This document shows, one piece after another, positions 35,723-43,454 of a DNA stretch of 64,000 bases. The notes under the pieces are model-generated. The model saw only the letters and a program-made list of their open reading frames with translations, had not been told where the DNA came from and made no database searches. The translations under genes and the position numbers were made by a program. Source of the stretch: Ch128b sp964527925 (GTDB taxonomy: Bacteria > Bacteroidota > Ignavibacteria > Ch128b). Every line of letters starts with the position of its first letter. Within the stretch, counting starts at the first letter, position 1. The stretch spans positions 37,664 through 101,663 of the forward strand of contig CAZGQO010000011.1 in NCBI GenBank assembly GCA_964527925.1, given 5' to 3'.

Positions 35723-37116
35723 TTAATTTCTTTTTTTACCTCAATTTTTAATTGCTCCATTCTATAACGTAATTTTGATCTTGAAATTCCAAGAATCTTT
35801 GCAGCCTGAATTTGATTACCATCTGTTATTTCAAGTGTTTTAATAATTAAATCTCTCACAACTTGATCCATTTTAATTCCATTCTTTGGAATTTTTAGTA
35901 CATAATCATCATCAAATTTTGAGATACTTTCCTGTTCAATAAAATTCAAATGTTCTGGTCTGAGCTCTTCACCTGAAATAAGAAGGACAGCTCTTTCGAT
36001 AGTATTTCTCAACTCGCGGACATTTCCAGGCCAGGGATATTTTTCCATTAACTCAAGAGCTTCCGGAGAAATTCGTTTAACCTGTTTATTTAAGGCTTTA
36101 TTGAATTCATCAATGAATGACATCGCAAGAAGTGGAATATCTTCTTTTCTTTCTCTCAGTGGCGGAACATAAATAGTTGCAACATTCAATCTATAGAACA
36201 AATCTTCGCGGAATTTTTTTTCATTCACAAGCTGTCGTAAGTCTCTATTTGTTGCAGCAATAATTCTTACATTAACGCTAATCTCTTTCGTTCCACCAAG
36301 TCGAAAAAATTTCTTTTCTTGTAAAACTCTTAATAATTTAACCTGAAGGTCAGGACTTAATTCACCAATTTCGTCTAATAATAATGTTCCTCCATCGGCT
36401 AACTCAAATTTTCCAATTCTGGTTTTATCGCCGGCACCCGTGTAGGCACCTTTTTCACTTCCAAAAAGTTCACTTTCTGCAAGTTCTTTTGGTATTGCTC
36501 CACAATTAATTGCTATAAACGGACCATTACGGCGAGATGAAATACTATGAATATATTTAGCAAATATCTCCTTTCCAGAACCACTTTCGCCTTCAAGTAG
36601 AATTGTTGTTCCTTCGCTTTGAGCTATTCTATCGACAGCATCAAGTGTTGCCTTGATAACCTTACTTTTTCCAAAAGATTCTCTTGAGATCTCACTTTCT
36701 TTTGTAATTAATTTTAATCGATTGATTTCTTTTTGAAGAGAAATTTGTTTTATGGTTTTGCTGATAATTAATTCTAATTGGTCAATATTAATGGGTTTTA
36801 GAATAAAATCAATTGCACCCATTTTGATTGCACTAACCGCAGTTTGAACATCAGCAAATCCAGTTATCATTATCACAGGTAAGTCAGGATTCAATAGAAG
36901 AAGTTTTTTAAGAACTTCCATTCCATTCATATCGCCAAGAAAAATATCCAGGAGAACTATATTCGGTTGTTCTCCTTCAACCAGTTCAATTCCACTTTTT
37001 CCACTTAACGCAACATCAACTAGATAGCCGCTTTGACTAAGAGCTCTTTTCAGCGAAGTAGTCACTAATTCGTCATCATCTATGATCAGTATTCTTGGGT
37101 TCATGTTCAAATTCAA
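35719..37116 (-). CDS. NtrC-family sigma-54-dependent response regulator
   Basis: A 465-residue activator of sigma-54 polymerase. It has an N-terminal REC domain (IIDDDELVTTSLKRAL, phosphoacceptor Asp in IVLLDIFLGDMNG, lysine in FILKPI). The AAA+ domain (about 145-380) has Walker A GESGSGKEIFA, the sigma-54 contact loop GAYTGAGDKT (GAFTGA with F to Y), Walker B GGTLLLDEIGEL and an arginine-finger region. A Fis-type HTH (GNQIQAAKILGISRSKLRYRMEQL) ends the protein. All motifs needed for activation are present. The likely target is the sigma-54-like promoter at 34.83 kb. It overlaps both neighbours by 4 bases. Confidence 0.94.
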   Translation of the reverse strand: MNLNMNPRILIIDDDELVTTSLKRALSQSGYLVDVALSGKSGIELVEGEQPNIVLLDIFLGDMNGMEVLKKLLLLNPDLPVIMITGFADVQTAVSAIKMGAIDFILKPINIDQLELIISKTIKQISLQKEINRLKLITKESEISRESFGKSKVIKATLDAVDRIAQSEGTTILLEGESGSGKEIFAKYIHSISSRRNGPFIAINCGAIPKELAESELFGSEKGAYTGAGDKTRIGKFELADGGTLLLDEIGELSPDLQVKLLRVLQEKKFFRLGGTKEISVNVRIIAATNRDLRQLVNEKKFREDLFYRLNVATIYVPPLRERKEDIPLLAMSFIDEFNKALNKQVKRISPEALELMEKYPWPGNVRELRNTIERAVLLISGEELRPEHLNFIEQESISKFDDDYVLKIPKNGIKMDQVVRDLIIKTLEITDGNQIQAAKILGISRSKLRYRMEQLKIEVKKEIK

Positions 37117-38122
37117 ACCTCAAATATAATTGTAAATATCTGTTTGTTATTTACAAAAATACTTGTCAAATAAATTCTATGAAATTCTTCTACTTTATTT
37201 CGAAAATATTTAACAATTATATCATATAAAACTCTTCGTGGAAAAAATGGATTAAAGGCTTGATTTACTAAAGCAGAGTCGAACTTTTTGCAATCAATTT
37301 CGATTTTTACAAGATAACTTCTGTCCAGTTTTTTTGTCCTTACGGTTATGCATTTAATTTCTTGTGCCGAAACTAAAACTATCTCAATTAAATTTCTAAT
37401 TAATTTTGAAAAAACAACTTTATTCATTTTTAATAGAGGTAAATCATAATTAAGATCCAAAACTAAATTTTGTGTCTTCCTCTTAAGTTCTTCTTCTTTT
37501 TCTCTAAACACATTTTCAATTAAGATATTTATATTTTCATAAGTCATTTTAATCTTGTCAACGAAATTGAGATTCTCGAAGCTTGAAAACTCCTCACGAA
37601 AAATTTTTAGTAATCTTTCCATTTCATCAAACAAATGTAAATCTTTATCTGTAGTTTGTTTAATAGAGTTTTTTAATAATCCTAAATACATCTCTATTGC
37701 ATCAGCGTATTCTTGTGTTTCTTTCACAAGTTTATTTATCATGTTTACTTTTTCTTCATATGATTTTTCTGAATGGAGATAAACATGATAATCAAAGATA
37801 TCCTTTAACCTTTCATCCATTTCTTGTACCTGAACAATTGTATTCAAAAACGGAATAATTTCTTGTGGAATTTTATATTTGGTTGCAATTATGATTTACT
37901 ACCTATTCCTTTAGGTACATGTTCAATTTCATGAATTAATTCCTCATTTACACTGTCCTCATAAAATATCAGATAATCACAAGGAATCTTAATCTGGGAT
38001 AACGAATTAATTTTAGTTAATTTGTGTTCATAAGAACTAAGTATATCCTCAATTACATTTGTAATAAATTCGTTGTGATCAAGAATAGTTACTTTAATTA
38101 ACTTTTTACTGGATTGATTCAT
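37113..38122 (-). pseudogene. Receiver-plus-pseudokinase gene split by an apparent one-base deletion
   Basis: The two reading frames here look like halves of one gene. The first (from the ATG at 38122) has a REC-like start (VTILDHNEFITNVIEDIL) and runs into TAA at 37889 just after GIGSK. The other frame is open from 37895 and reads IIIATKYKIPQEIIPFLNTI before the rest, which is the missing beta4-alpha4-beta5 of a REC domain. One more A in the AAA at 37897-37895 would fuse them into about 336 residues. The C-terminal half has a HATPase-like layout (VVFSKLIRNLIEIVL; FNPFFPRRVLYDIIVKYF at the F-box/G2 position) but no glycine-rich motifs. The REC phosphoacceptor region (YLIFYED) is also degenerate. 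The second half alone could start at the ATG at 37820. No slippery heptamer for programmed frameshifting is evident. Confidence 0.72.
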
Positions 38123-38165
38123 CTTTTATTTTTAATGTATAGTTTTTGAGGAAGGAATTCAAATC

Positions 38166-38354
38166 TTATTTAGGAATTTGAGAAATCACTCTCAGTAATT
38201 TCTCAGCAACAATTTCTACTATTTCACTTTTTGAATAAAAACCGCTATTGATTCTTTTCTTAATGATAATATCTCTTTCGATAGAATTTTTTGAAAGGTC
38301 TTTTGCAGATTTAATTGAATTATGATCAACTGAATTAGTGTAAATAAGTCTCAA
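38166..38354 (-). CDS. Probable FlgM-like anti-sigma-28 factor
   Basis: A 62-residue protein whose second half reads RDIIIKKRINSGFYSKSEIVEIVAEKLL. This resembles the C-terminal sigma-binding part of FlgM proteins (pattern K-x-x-I-x-x-G-x-Y followed by I/V-A-x-K-L/M-L), with about two extra residues between Tyr and the last helix. The polar N-terminal half fits a disordered FlgM N-terminus. The start is a TTG at 38354 with a GTGAG-like ribosome site. A good sigma-28-type promoter lies directly upstream, and a FliA-type sigma gene is 4 kb away. The family call rests on a short motif, so it is moderate. Confidence 0.5.
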   Translation of the reverse strand: MRLIYTNSVDHNSIKSAKDLSKNSIERDIIIKKRINSGFYSKSEIVEIVAEKLLRVISQIPK

Positions 38355-38391
38355 TTTATTCTCACAGAATTATTAAAAACTCACATCGATA

Positions 38392-38418
38392 TTATCGGAA
38401 AGGGCATGACCATGTTTA
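38392..38418 (-). promoter_or_regulatory. Sigma-28-type promoter for the FlgM-like / NtrC-like operon
   Basis: The minus strand reads TAAA (38418-38415), 15 bases, then TCCGATAA (38399-38392). The FliA consensus is TAAA-N15-GCCGATAA, so 11 of 12 positions match with exact spacing. A start near 38385 gives a leader of about 30 bases to the TTG at 38354. Confidence 0.75.
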
Positions 38419-38432
38419 GTTATTAAAAAACT

Positions 38433-38459
38433 TAACAAAGTCTAACATCTCGTCGATAA
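38433..38459 (+). promoter_or_regulatory. Sigma-28-type promoter for the divergent histidine kinase
   Basis: The plus strand reads TAAC (38433-38436), 15 bases, then GTCGATAA (38452-38459). Ten of 12 positions match TAAA-N15-GCCGATAA with exact spacing. A start near 38466 gives a leader of about 29 bases to the GTG at 38495, mirroring the leftward promoter. Confidence 0.65.
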
Positions 38460-38494
38460 TTTTAGTGAGATAATTGTATAATTACGGAGAATGT

Positions 38495-39802
38495 GTGAGT
38501 ACTGAATCATATTCAATATTAATTCTGGTTTCAATCGGATTAAATATTATTAACATTATCTTAGCAATTTTTTTGCTGAAAGATTCAGGATTTAAATCAG
38601 GGTTTTATCTAATTATTGCAGGTTTAATATTTATTTCAATTATCCAATTAAATGACTACAATGATTTAATGAAACTTGCACTTGATGAAATTCATGAAGT
38701 CTCTGCTTTAGAGATTATATCCTTTATCAGTACATTAATTTTATTCTTAATATTCATATCTCTTTCACTAACCAAAAAAATTGAATCTAAAAAAACATTT
38801 TCTCAACAACCACATTTTTATACACCCGAAGATCTTAACAGATTTACCTTTCATCCAAAATCTGAAAATCATATTAAAGAATACTCCCAGCCGCAAAAAC
38901 CTGAAGCAGAACAAACAGTAAAAACTGAAAAGGAAAACCCAGTAACTTCACAGGCAGTAGAAACAAAAGCACCAAGCCACATCAAAGAAGTCCATACTAA
39001 CGGCAAACCCGTTATAGCTAAATTTATTAAAAAAGAAGAACCACGCTCTGAAGAAGAAAAATTAAAAGAAGAATTAGAAAAATTAAAATTTCAGAGAGAT
39101 AAGTTAGTATCTATCATCTCCCATGATCTACGTACTCCCCTAAACAGCGTATTTGGATATTGTCAATTGCTTAAGGATGGACAATTCAAAAATAAAAAAG
39201 AAGTTAAACAATTCGCTGAAAATATATTTGAGCTTTCAAAGCAACAACTTAACGCATTAAATAGAATTATCGAATGGACAAAATATGAATCAAAAGATTT
39301 ACCTCTTAATCCAACTGATTTTGATGTAACTTCCACAATAAATTTCGTTGTAAAAAGTATGTCGAAAATTGCAGAACAAAAAGAAATTAAAATAATTGTT
39401 AATTCTAAACCGGAACTCTATGTTTACGGTGATGAGTTCATGATAATCGATGTTTTGAAAAACTTATTAGACAATGCAATAAAATTCTCACATCCGCAAA
39501 GTACAATTGAAATTCACACTCACTATCACGAAAAGCTTAACAAACTTGTTGTCTTAGTTGTTGACTCAGGTGTAGGAATAGATAGAGAAATTCTAATGAA
39601 TTTACTTATCTCGACTAAGAAATTCACATCTCGAGGAACAAAAGGAGAAAAAGGACTTGGTTTAGGTCTATTGATAGTCAAATCAATTATCGATAAACAT
39701 TGTGAACATCTCTGGATTGCAAGTGAAGAAGGTAAATGGACAAGAGTTTACTTCACACTAAAACCTTCAGAAAAATTAAATCAAATACACAGTCAATACT
39801 AA
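38495..39802 (+). CDS. Membrane histidine kinase, complete, divergent from the regulatory operon
   Basis: A 435-residue kinase with three N-terminal membrane helices (residues about 5-95). A long proline- and glutamate-rich linker (about 100-200) leads to a coiled coil, the H-box IISHDLRTPLNSVFG and the ATPase domain with N-box VLKNLLDNAIKFSH, G1 VVDSGVGI and G2 GEKGLGLGLLIVKSI. It is the only kinase of the island with a full set of catalytic motifs. The GTG at 38495 is five bases after GGAG (38486-38489). The longer reading from the TTG at 38474 has no ribosome site. It has no adjacent response regulator on its own strand. Confidence 0.9.
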   Translation: MSTESYSILILVSIGLNIINIILAIFLLKDSGFKSGFYLIIAGLIFISIIQLNDYNDLMKLALDEIHEVSALEIISFISTLILFLIFISLSLTKKIESKKTFSQQPHFYTPEDLNRFTFHPKSENHIKEYSQPQKPEAEQTVKTEKENPVTSQAVETKAPSHIKEVHTNGKPVIAKFIKKEEPRSEEEKLKEELEKLKFQRDKLVSIISHDLRTPLNSVFGYCQLLKDGQFKNKKEVKQFAENIFELSKQQLNALNRIIEWTKYESKDLPLNPTDFDVTSTINFVVKSMSKIAEQKEIKIIVNSKPELYVYGDEFMIIDVLKNLLDNAIKFSHPQSTIEIHTHYHEKLNKLVVLVVDSGVGIDREILMNLLISTKKFTSRGTKGEKGLGLGLLIVKSIIDKHCEHLWIASEEGKWTRVYFTLKPSEKLNQIHSQY

Positions 39803-39914
39803 ACCATTAAATCCCCCTAAATCAAAAACAATTTTTTTTTCAAATTTTTATGATAAAGAAATTTTATATTTGTATTGAGTTCTTTATCAATAATGAATTC
39901 CTTTCTGAATAAAA

Positions 39915-39989
39915 CGGGGCGTGGCTCAGCCCGGTTAGAGCGCCTGGTTCGGGACCAGGAGGTCGCCGGTTCGAATCCGGCCGCCCCGA
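39915..39989 (+). tRNA. tRNA-Pro (anticodon CGG)
   Basis: The acceptor stem CGGGGCG (39915-39921) pairs with CGCCCCG (39982-39988), with discriminator A at 39989. The D arm is GCTC/GAGC, and the anticodon stem CCTGG/CCAGG encloses TTCGGGA, giving CGG. The T arm CCGG-TTCGAAT-CCGG is canonical. CCA is not encoded. Confidence 0.97.
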
Positions 39990-40302
39990 CACTGATTAAT
40001 TTTGACTTAATTTTTGGGGATCCTGAACTCAAACTTCTTTACAAAATCAAAAACATCTCTCATCAAGGTTTTAAATCCAAGGTCAAATATTCAAAAGAAT
40101 TAACTTCTTAAATTATTAGGTTCTTTATTGCTGAGTAAACTTTAAAATCATTTTGAATCAATTATTCTCAAATCCAAACAACACTTTTCATTTAAATTGA
40201 AAAACGGGCTTTATTTCTTTAAATTTGAATAAAAGGATTAAATTTGGTCGGACTTTTATTTATCTCAACAAACTACACTCAAAATAGAAATCAGAGGGCT
40301 TT
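39990..40302 (+). other. Gene-free interval between tRNA-Pro and add
   Basis: 313 bases of AT-rich sequence. I see no gene, terminator or clear promoter, apart from the GAGGG ribosome site just before the ATG of add at 40303. The promoter of the add-hutU group is expected here. Confidence 0.6.
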
Positions 40303-41391
40303 ATGCGAAAAGAAACTTTAGATATTATTAGAGAAGTACCTAAAGTACTTTTACATGATCATTTAGATGGGGGGCTTCGACCCCAAACTATAATTGAATT
40401 GACTAAAGAAATTAAATACGATAAACTGCCTACCACCGATCCTGAAGAACTTGGTGCATGGTTTCATGAAGGTGCAAACAAAGGAAATCTTGTTGAATAC
40501 TTACGAGGTTTTGAACACACAATAGCTGTGATGCAAACAAAGGAAGCTCTTGAAAGAGTTGCTTTTGAGATGATTGAAGATATGTATAACGATGGTGTCG
40601 TTTATGTAGAAACCAGATTTGCTCCTGTATTTCATACACAAAGAGGTTTGCATTGGGAAGAAGTTGTTCTGGCTGTTTTGAACGGTCTCGAAAGAGGAAA
40701 ACAAAAATATGGTGTAGGATATGGACTTATAATCTGTGCAATGCGTAATATGCAGTTAAGTCTTGAAATGGCTGAACTGGCTGTTGATTTCAGAGATCGA
40801 GGGGTTGTTGGATTTGATTTAGCTGGTGAAGAGGGTGGATATCCTCCAAAAAAACATATTGAAGCTTTCCAATATATTCAAAGAGCTAATTTCAATATCA
40901 CAATTCACGCTGGTGAAGCCTGGGGTAAAGAATCAATCTGGCAGGCACTACAATGGTGTGGTGCTCATCGTTTGGGTCATGCAACAAGATTGATTGAAGA
41001 TATGACAATCATCGATGGAGAACTTGTTGCAATGGGAACACTCGCTCAATATGTTCTCGATAAAAGAATCCCCCTTGAAATTTGTCTTTTAAGTAATGTT
41101 CACACCGGTGCTGTGAAGAGCATTGAACAACATCCATTCGGAATATATTACAAAAACAAATTCAGAGTTTTTCTAAATACAGATGATAGATTAATGAGCA
41201 ACACAACTATGTCAAATGAATTTAAAGTTGCAGCAGAAGTTTTCGGTTTAAATCTTGATGATATGGAAAAACTCACAATCAACGCAATGAAAAGCGCATT
41301 CATTCATTACAATGAAAGAATTCACTACATCTATAATGTAATCAAACCAGGTTATCAAAAAGTAAGAGAAAAACTATTATCGTTCAAGTGA
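40303..41391 (+). CDS. add: Adenosine deaminase
   Basis: It deaminates adenosine to inosine in purine salvage. The 362 residues contain the metal-binding HDHLDGGLRP, the active-site stretch GFDLAGEEGGYPP, the histidine in FNITIHAGEAWG, HRLGHATRL, and a C-terminal FLNTDDRLMSNTT, where most family members have TDDP; the form here resembles actinobacterial-type enzymes. Zinc ligands and the catalytic Glu (HAGE) are present. The ATG follows GAGGG. The next gene begins one base after the stop, so the group is an operon. Confidence 0.9.
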   Translation: MRKETLDIIREVPKVLLHDHLDGGLRPQTIIELTKEIKYDKLPTTDPEELGAWFHEGANKGNLVEYLRGFEHTIAVMQTKEALERVAFEMIEDMYNDGVVYVETRFAPVFHTQRGLHWEEVVLAVLNGLERGKQKYGVGYGLIICAMRNMQLSLEMAELAVDFRDRGVVGFDLAGEEGGYPPKKHIEAFQYIQRANFNITIHAGEAWGKESIWQALQWCGAHRLGHATRLIEDMTIIDGELVAMGTLAQYVLDKRIPLEICLLSNVHTGAVKSIEQHPFGIYYKNKFRVFLNTDDRLMSNTTMSNEFKVAAEVFGLNLDDMEKLTINAMKSAFIHYNERIHYIYNVIKPGYQKVREKLLSFK

Positions 41392-41392
41392 T

Positions 41393-41728
41393 ATGAAACC
41401 ACTATTCAAAAACTATAATTTCGAATTTGATTCAGCAGAAAGAAAGCTACTGCTTACAATGGTCAAACAGATTCTAAAACAAATTCAAGGTGATGACCGC
41501 TATGTAGGTGAAATTAGAATATATAATAGTCTCTATGAAAAACTCTCATCTGGTCAATCACCAATTAAATTAACAAAAGAAGAATCTAAAAGATTAGAAT
41601 TACAACTCACTGAAAATTCTAAACTCTTGTCTGAAAAAATTAAAAAATCCTTTTTTCTGCTTCGATGGATTTACAGGCCTCTCTTAAGACAATATGAAGC
41701 AATCTTAAACAAACATTTTAAAAAGTAA
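41393..41728 (+). CDS. Conserved-looking small protein of unknown function between add and hutU
   Basis: A 111-residue protein I do not recognise. It is soluble, basic and largely helical, with a leucine-rich first helix (ERKLLLTMVKQILKQIQG), a middle segment PIKLTKEESKRLELQLTENSKLL and a C-terminal aromatic-basic helix (FFLLRWIYRPLLRQYEAIL). It sits one base after add and two bases before hutU, so it is clearly part of the operon. No catalytic motif is visible. Confidence 0.7.
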   Translation: MKPLFKNYNFEFDSAERKLLLTMVKQILKQIQGDDRYVGEIRIYNSLYEKLSSGQSPIKLTKEESKRLELQLTENSKLLSEKIKKSFFLLRWIYRPLLRQYEAILNKHFKK

Positions 41729-41730
41729 CA

Positions 41731-43392
41731 ATGAGCAACTTTAAATATGAACCAATTCGTGCACCACGCGGCACACAATTAAATACCAAAGGATGGATTC
41801 AAGAAGCTGCTCTCAGGATGTTGATGAATAATCTCGATCCTGAAGTCGCTGAAAAACCTGAAGAACTTGTTGTGTATGGTGGAATTGGAAAAGCTGCAAG
41901 AAACTGGGATTGTTATCATGCAATTGTAAGAGAACTAAAAAATCTCGAAAACGATGAAACATTACTCATTCAATCTGGCAAACCAGTTGCTGTCTTTAAA
42001 ACTCAGACCCTCGCACCAAGAGTAATTATTTCAAACTCAATGTTAGTACCAAAATGGGCAACATGGGATGAATTTAGAAGATTAGAAGCTCTGGGATTAA
42101 TAATGTATGGTCAGATGACAGCCGGCAGCTGGATTTATATCGGAACACAGGGAATTCTTCAGGGAACTTATGAAACATTTGCAGCCTGTGCTGATAAATA
42201 CTTTGATGGATCATTGAGTGGAAAATTTCTATTAACTTCAGGTCTCGGTGGAATGGGTGGTGCTCAGCCTCTCGCCGCTAAAATGAATGGTGCTGCTTTC
42301 CTTGGTGTTGAAGTTGACCTATCACGAATCGAAAAAAGACTTAAAACTGGTTATCTTGATTTAATGAGTGAAAATTTGGATGAAGCACTGGAAATTGTTC
42401 TTAAGGCAAAGAAAGAAAAGAAAGCTCTCTCAGTTGGATTACTTGGAAATGCAGCTGAAATTTTACCTGAAATATTGAAACGCGGAATCATTCCTGATGT
42501 ACTCACTGATCAAACATCTGCTCATGATACACTTAATGGTTATGTTCCTCATGGAATTCCTTATGAAGAAGCTTTAAAACTCAGGAAGTCGGATCCGGAT
42601 AGATATATCCAGATGGCAAAACAATCAATTGTTGTTCATCTTCAAGCAATGTTGGAATTCCAGAAAAAAGGCGCCATAACTTTTGATTATGGCAACAACA
42701 TTAGAGGAGAAGCATTTGCAAATGGTGTGAAGAATGCATTCGATATTCCTGGATTTGTTCCTGAATATATTCGTCCTCTTTTCTGCGATGGGAAAGGTCC
42801 ATTTCGATGGGCAGCTCTTTCAGGCGATCCACAAGATATTTATATAACTGACGAAGCAGTGATAAATACTTTCCCTGAAAATAAATCTTTAGTCCGATGG
42901 ATTAAACTTGCTCAAGAAAATGTAAAATTTCAAGGTTTACCTGCACGCATTTGCTGGTTAGGTTATGGTGAAAGAGCGAAAATGGGACTCATCTTCAATA
43001 AACTTGTAAAAGAAGGAAAAGTCAAAGCACCGATTGTGATTGGCAGAGATCATTTAGATTGTGGTTCTGTTGCATCTCCAAACAGAGAAACAGAAGGAAT
43101 GCTTGATGGAAGTGATGCAATTGCAGATTGGCCCATTCTGAATGCACTCCTTAATACAATTGGTGGTGCAAGCTGGGTTTCTGTGCATCATGGCGGTGGA
43201 GTTGGTATGGGTTATTCAATTCATGCAGGAATGGTGATTGTTGCTGATGGAACAAAAGAAGCGGATAAAAAACTTGAGCGTGTTTTGAATTATGATCCAG
43301 GAATGGGAATAGTAAGACACGCAGATGCCGGTTACGAAAGAGCGATTGAAAATGCAAAGAAGTTCAACATTAAAATTCCAATGATGAAATGA
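41731..43392 (+). CDS. hutU: Urocanate hydratase
   Basis: It converts urocanate to imidazolonepropionate in histidine breakdown, using NAD as an electrophile. The 553 residues show PEELVVYGGIGKAARNW, GLGGMGGAQPLAAKMNGAA (NAD loop), DQTSAHDTLNGYVPHG, the active-site region ICWLGYGERAKMGL and HHGGGVGMGYS. The length is normal. The other hut genes are not in the window, so it is a detached member of the pathway. Confidence 0.96.
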   Translation: MSNFKYEPIRAPRGTQLNTKGWIQEAALRMLMNNLDPEVAEKPEELVVYGGIGKAARNWDCYHAIVRELKNLENDETLLIQSGKPVAVFKTQTLAPRVIISNSMLVPKWATWDEFRRLEALGLIMYGQMTAGSWIYIGTQGILQGTYETFAACADKYFDGSLSGKFLLTSGLGGMGGAQPLAAKMNGAAFLGVEVDLSRIEKRLKTGYLDLMSENLDEALEIVLKAKKEKKALSVGLLGNAAEILPEILKRGIIPDVLTDQTSAHDTLNGYVPHGIPYEEALKLRKSDPDRYIQMAKQSIVVHLQAMLEFQKKGAITFDYGNNIRGEAFANGVKNAFDIPGFVPEYIRPLFCDGKGPFRWAALSGDPQDIYITDEAVINTFPENKSLVRWIKLAQENVKFQGLPARICWLGYGERAKMGLIFNKLVKEGKVKAPIVIGRDHLDCGSVASPNRETEGMLDGSDAIADWPILNALLNTIGGASWVSVHHGGGVGMGYSIHAGMVIVADGTKEADKKLERVLNYDPGMGIVRHADAGYERAIENAKKFNIKIPMMK

Positions 43393-43454
43393 ATAAAATT
43401 TAATTTATACCCATGTATGATTTTAGTTTTTAAACATCAATCGGGAGGTAAAAA

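Noticed and set aside
37889..37900. Programmed -1 frameshifting joining the receiver and pseudokinase frames
   Set aside because: No X-XXY-YYZ slippery heptamer or clear downstream stimulatory hairpin was seen; a one-base deletion or consensus error explains it more simply.
39817..40111. Short ORFs on both strands across the tRNA-Pro region
   Set aside because: They translate through the tRNA gene (for example the VAGSNPAAP string typical of tRNA read as protein) and have no ribosome sites, so they are spurious.
40190..40260. Possible Bacteroidota-type -7/-33 promoter (TAAATTTG) before add
   Set aside because: The -7-like element matches, but the upstream TTTG is only 11 bases away instead of about 19, so the site is not supported.
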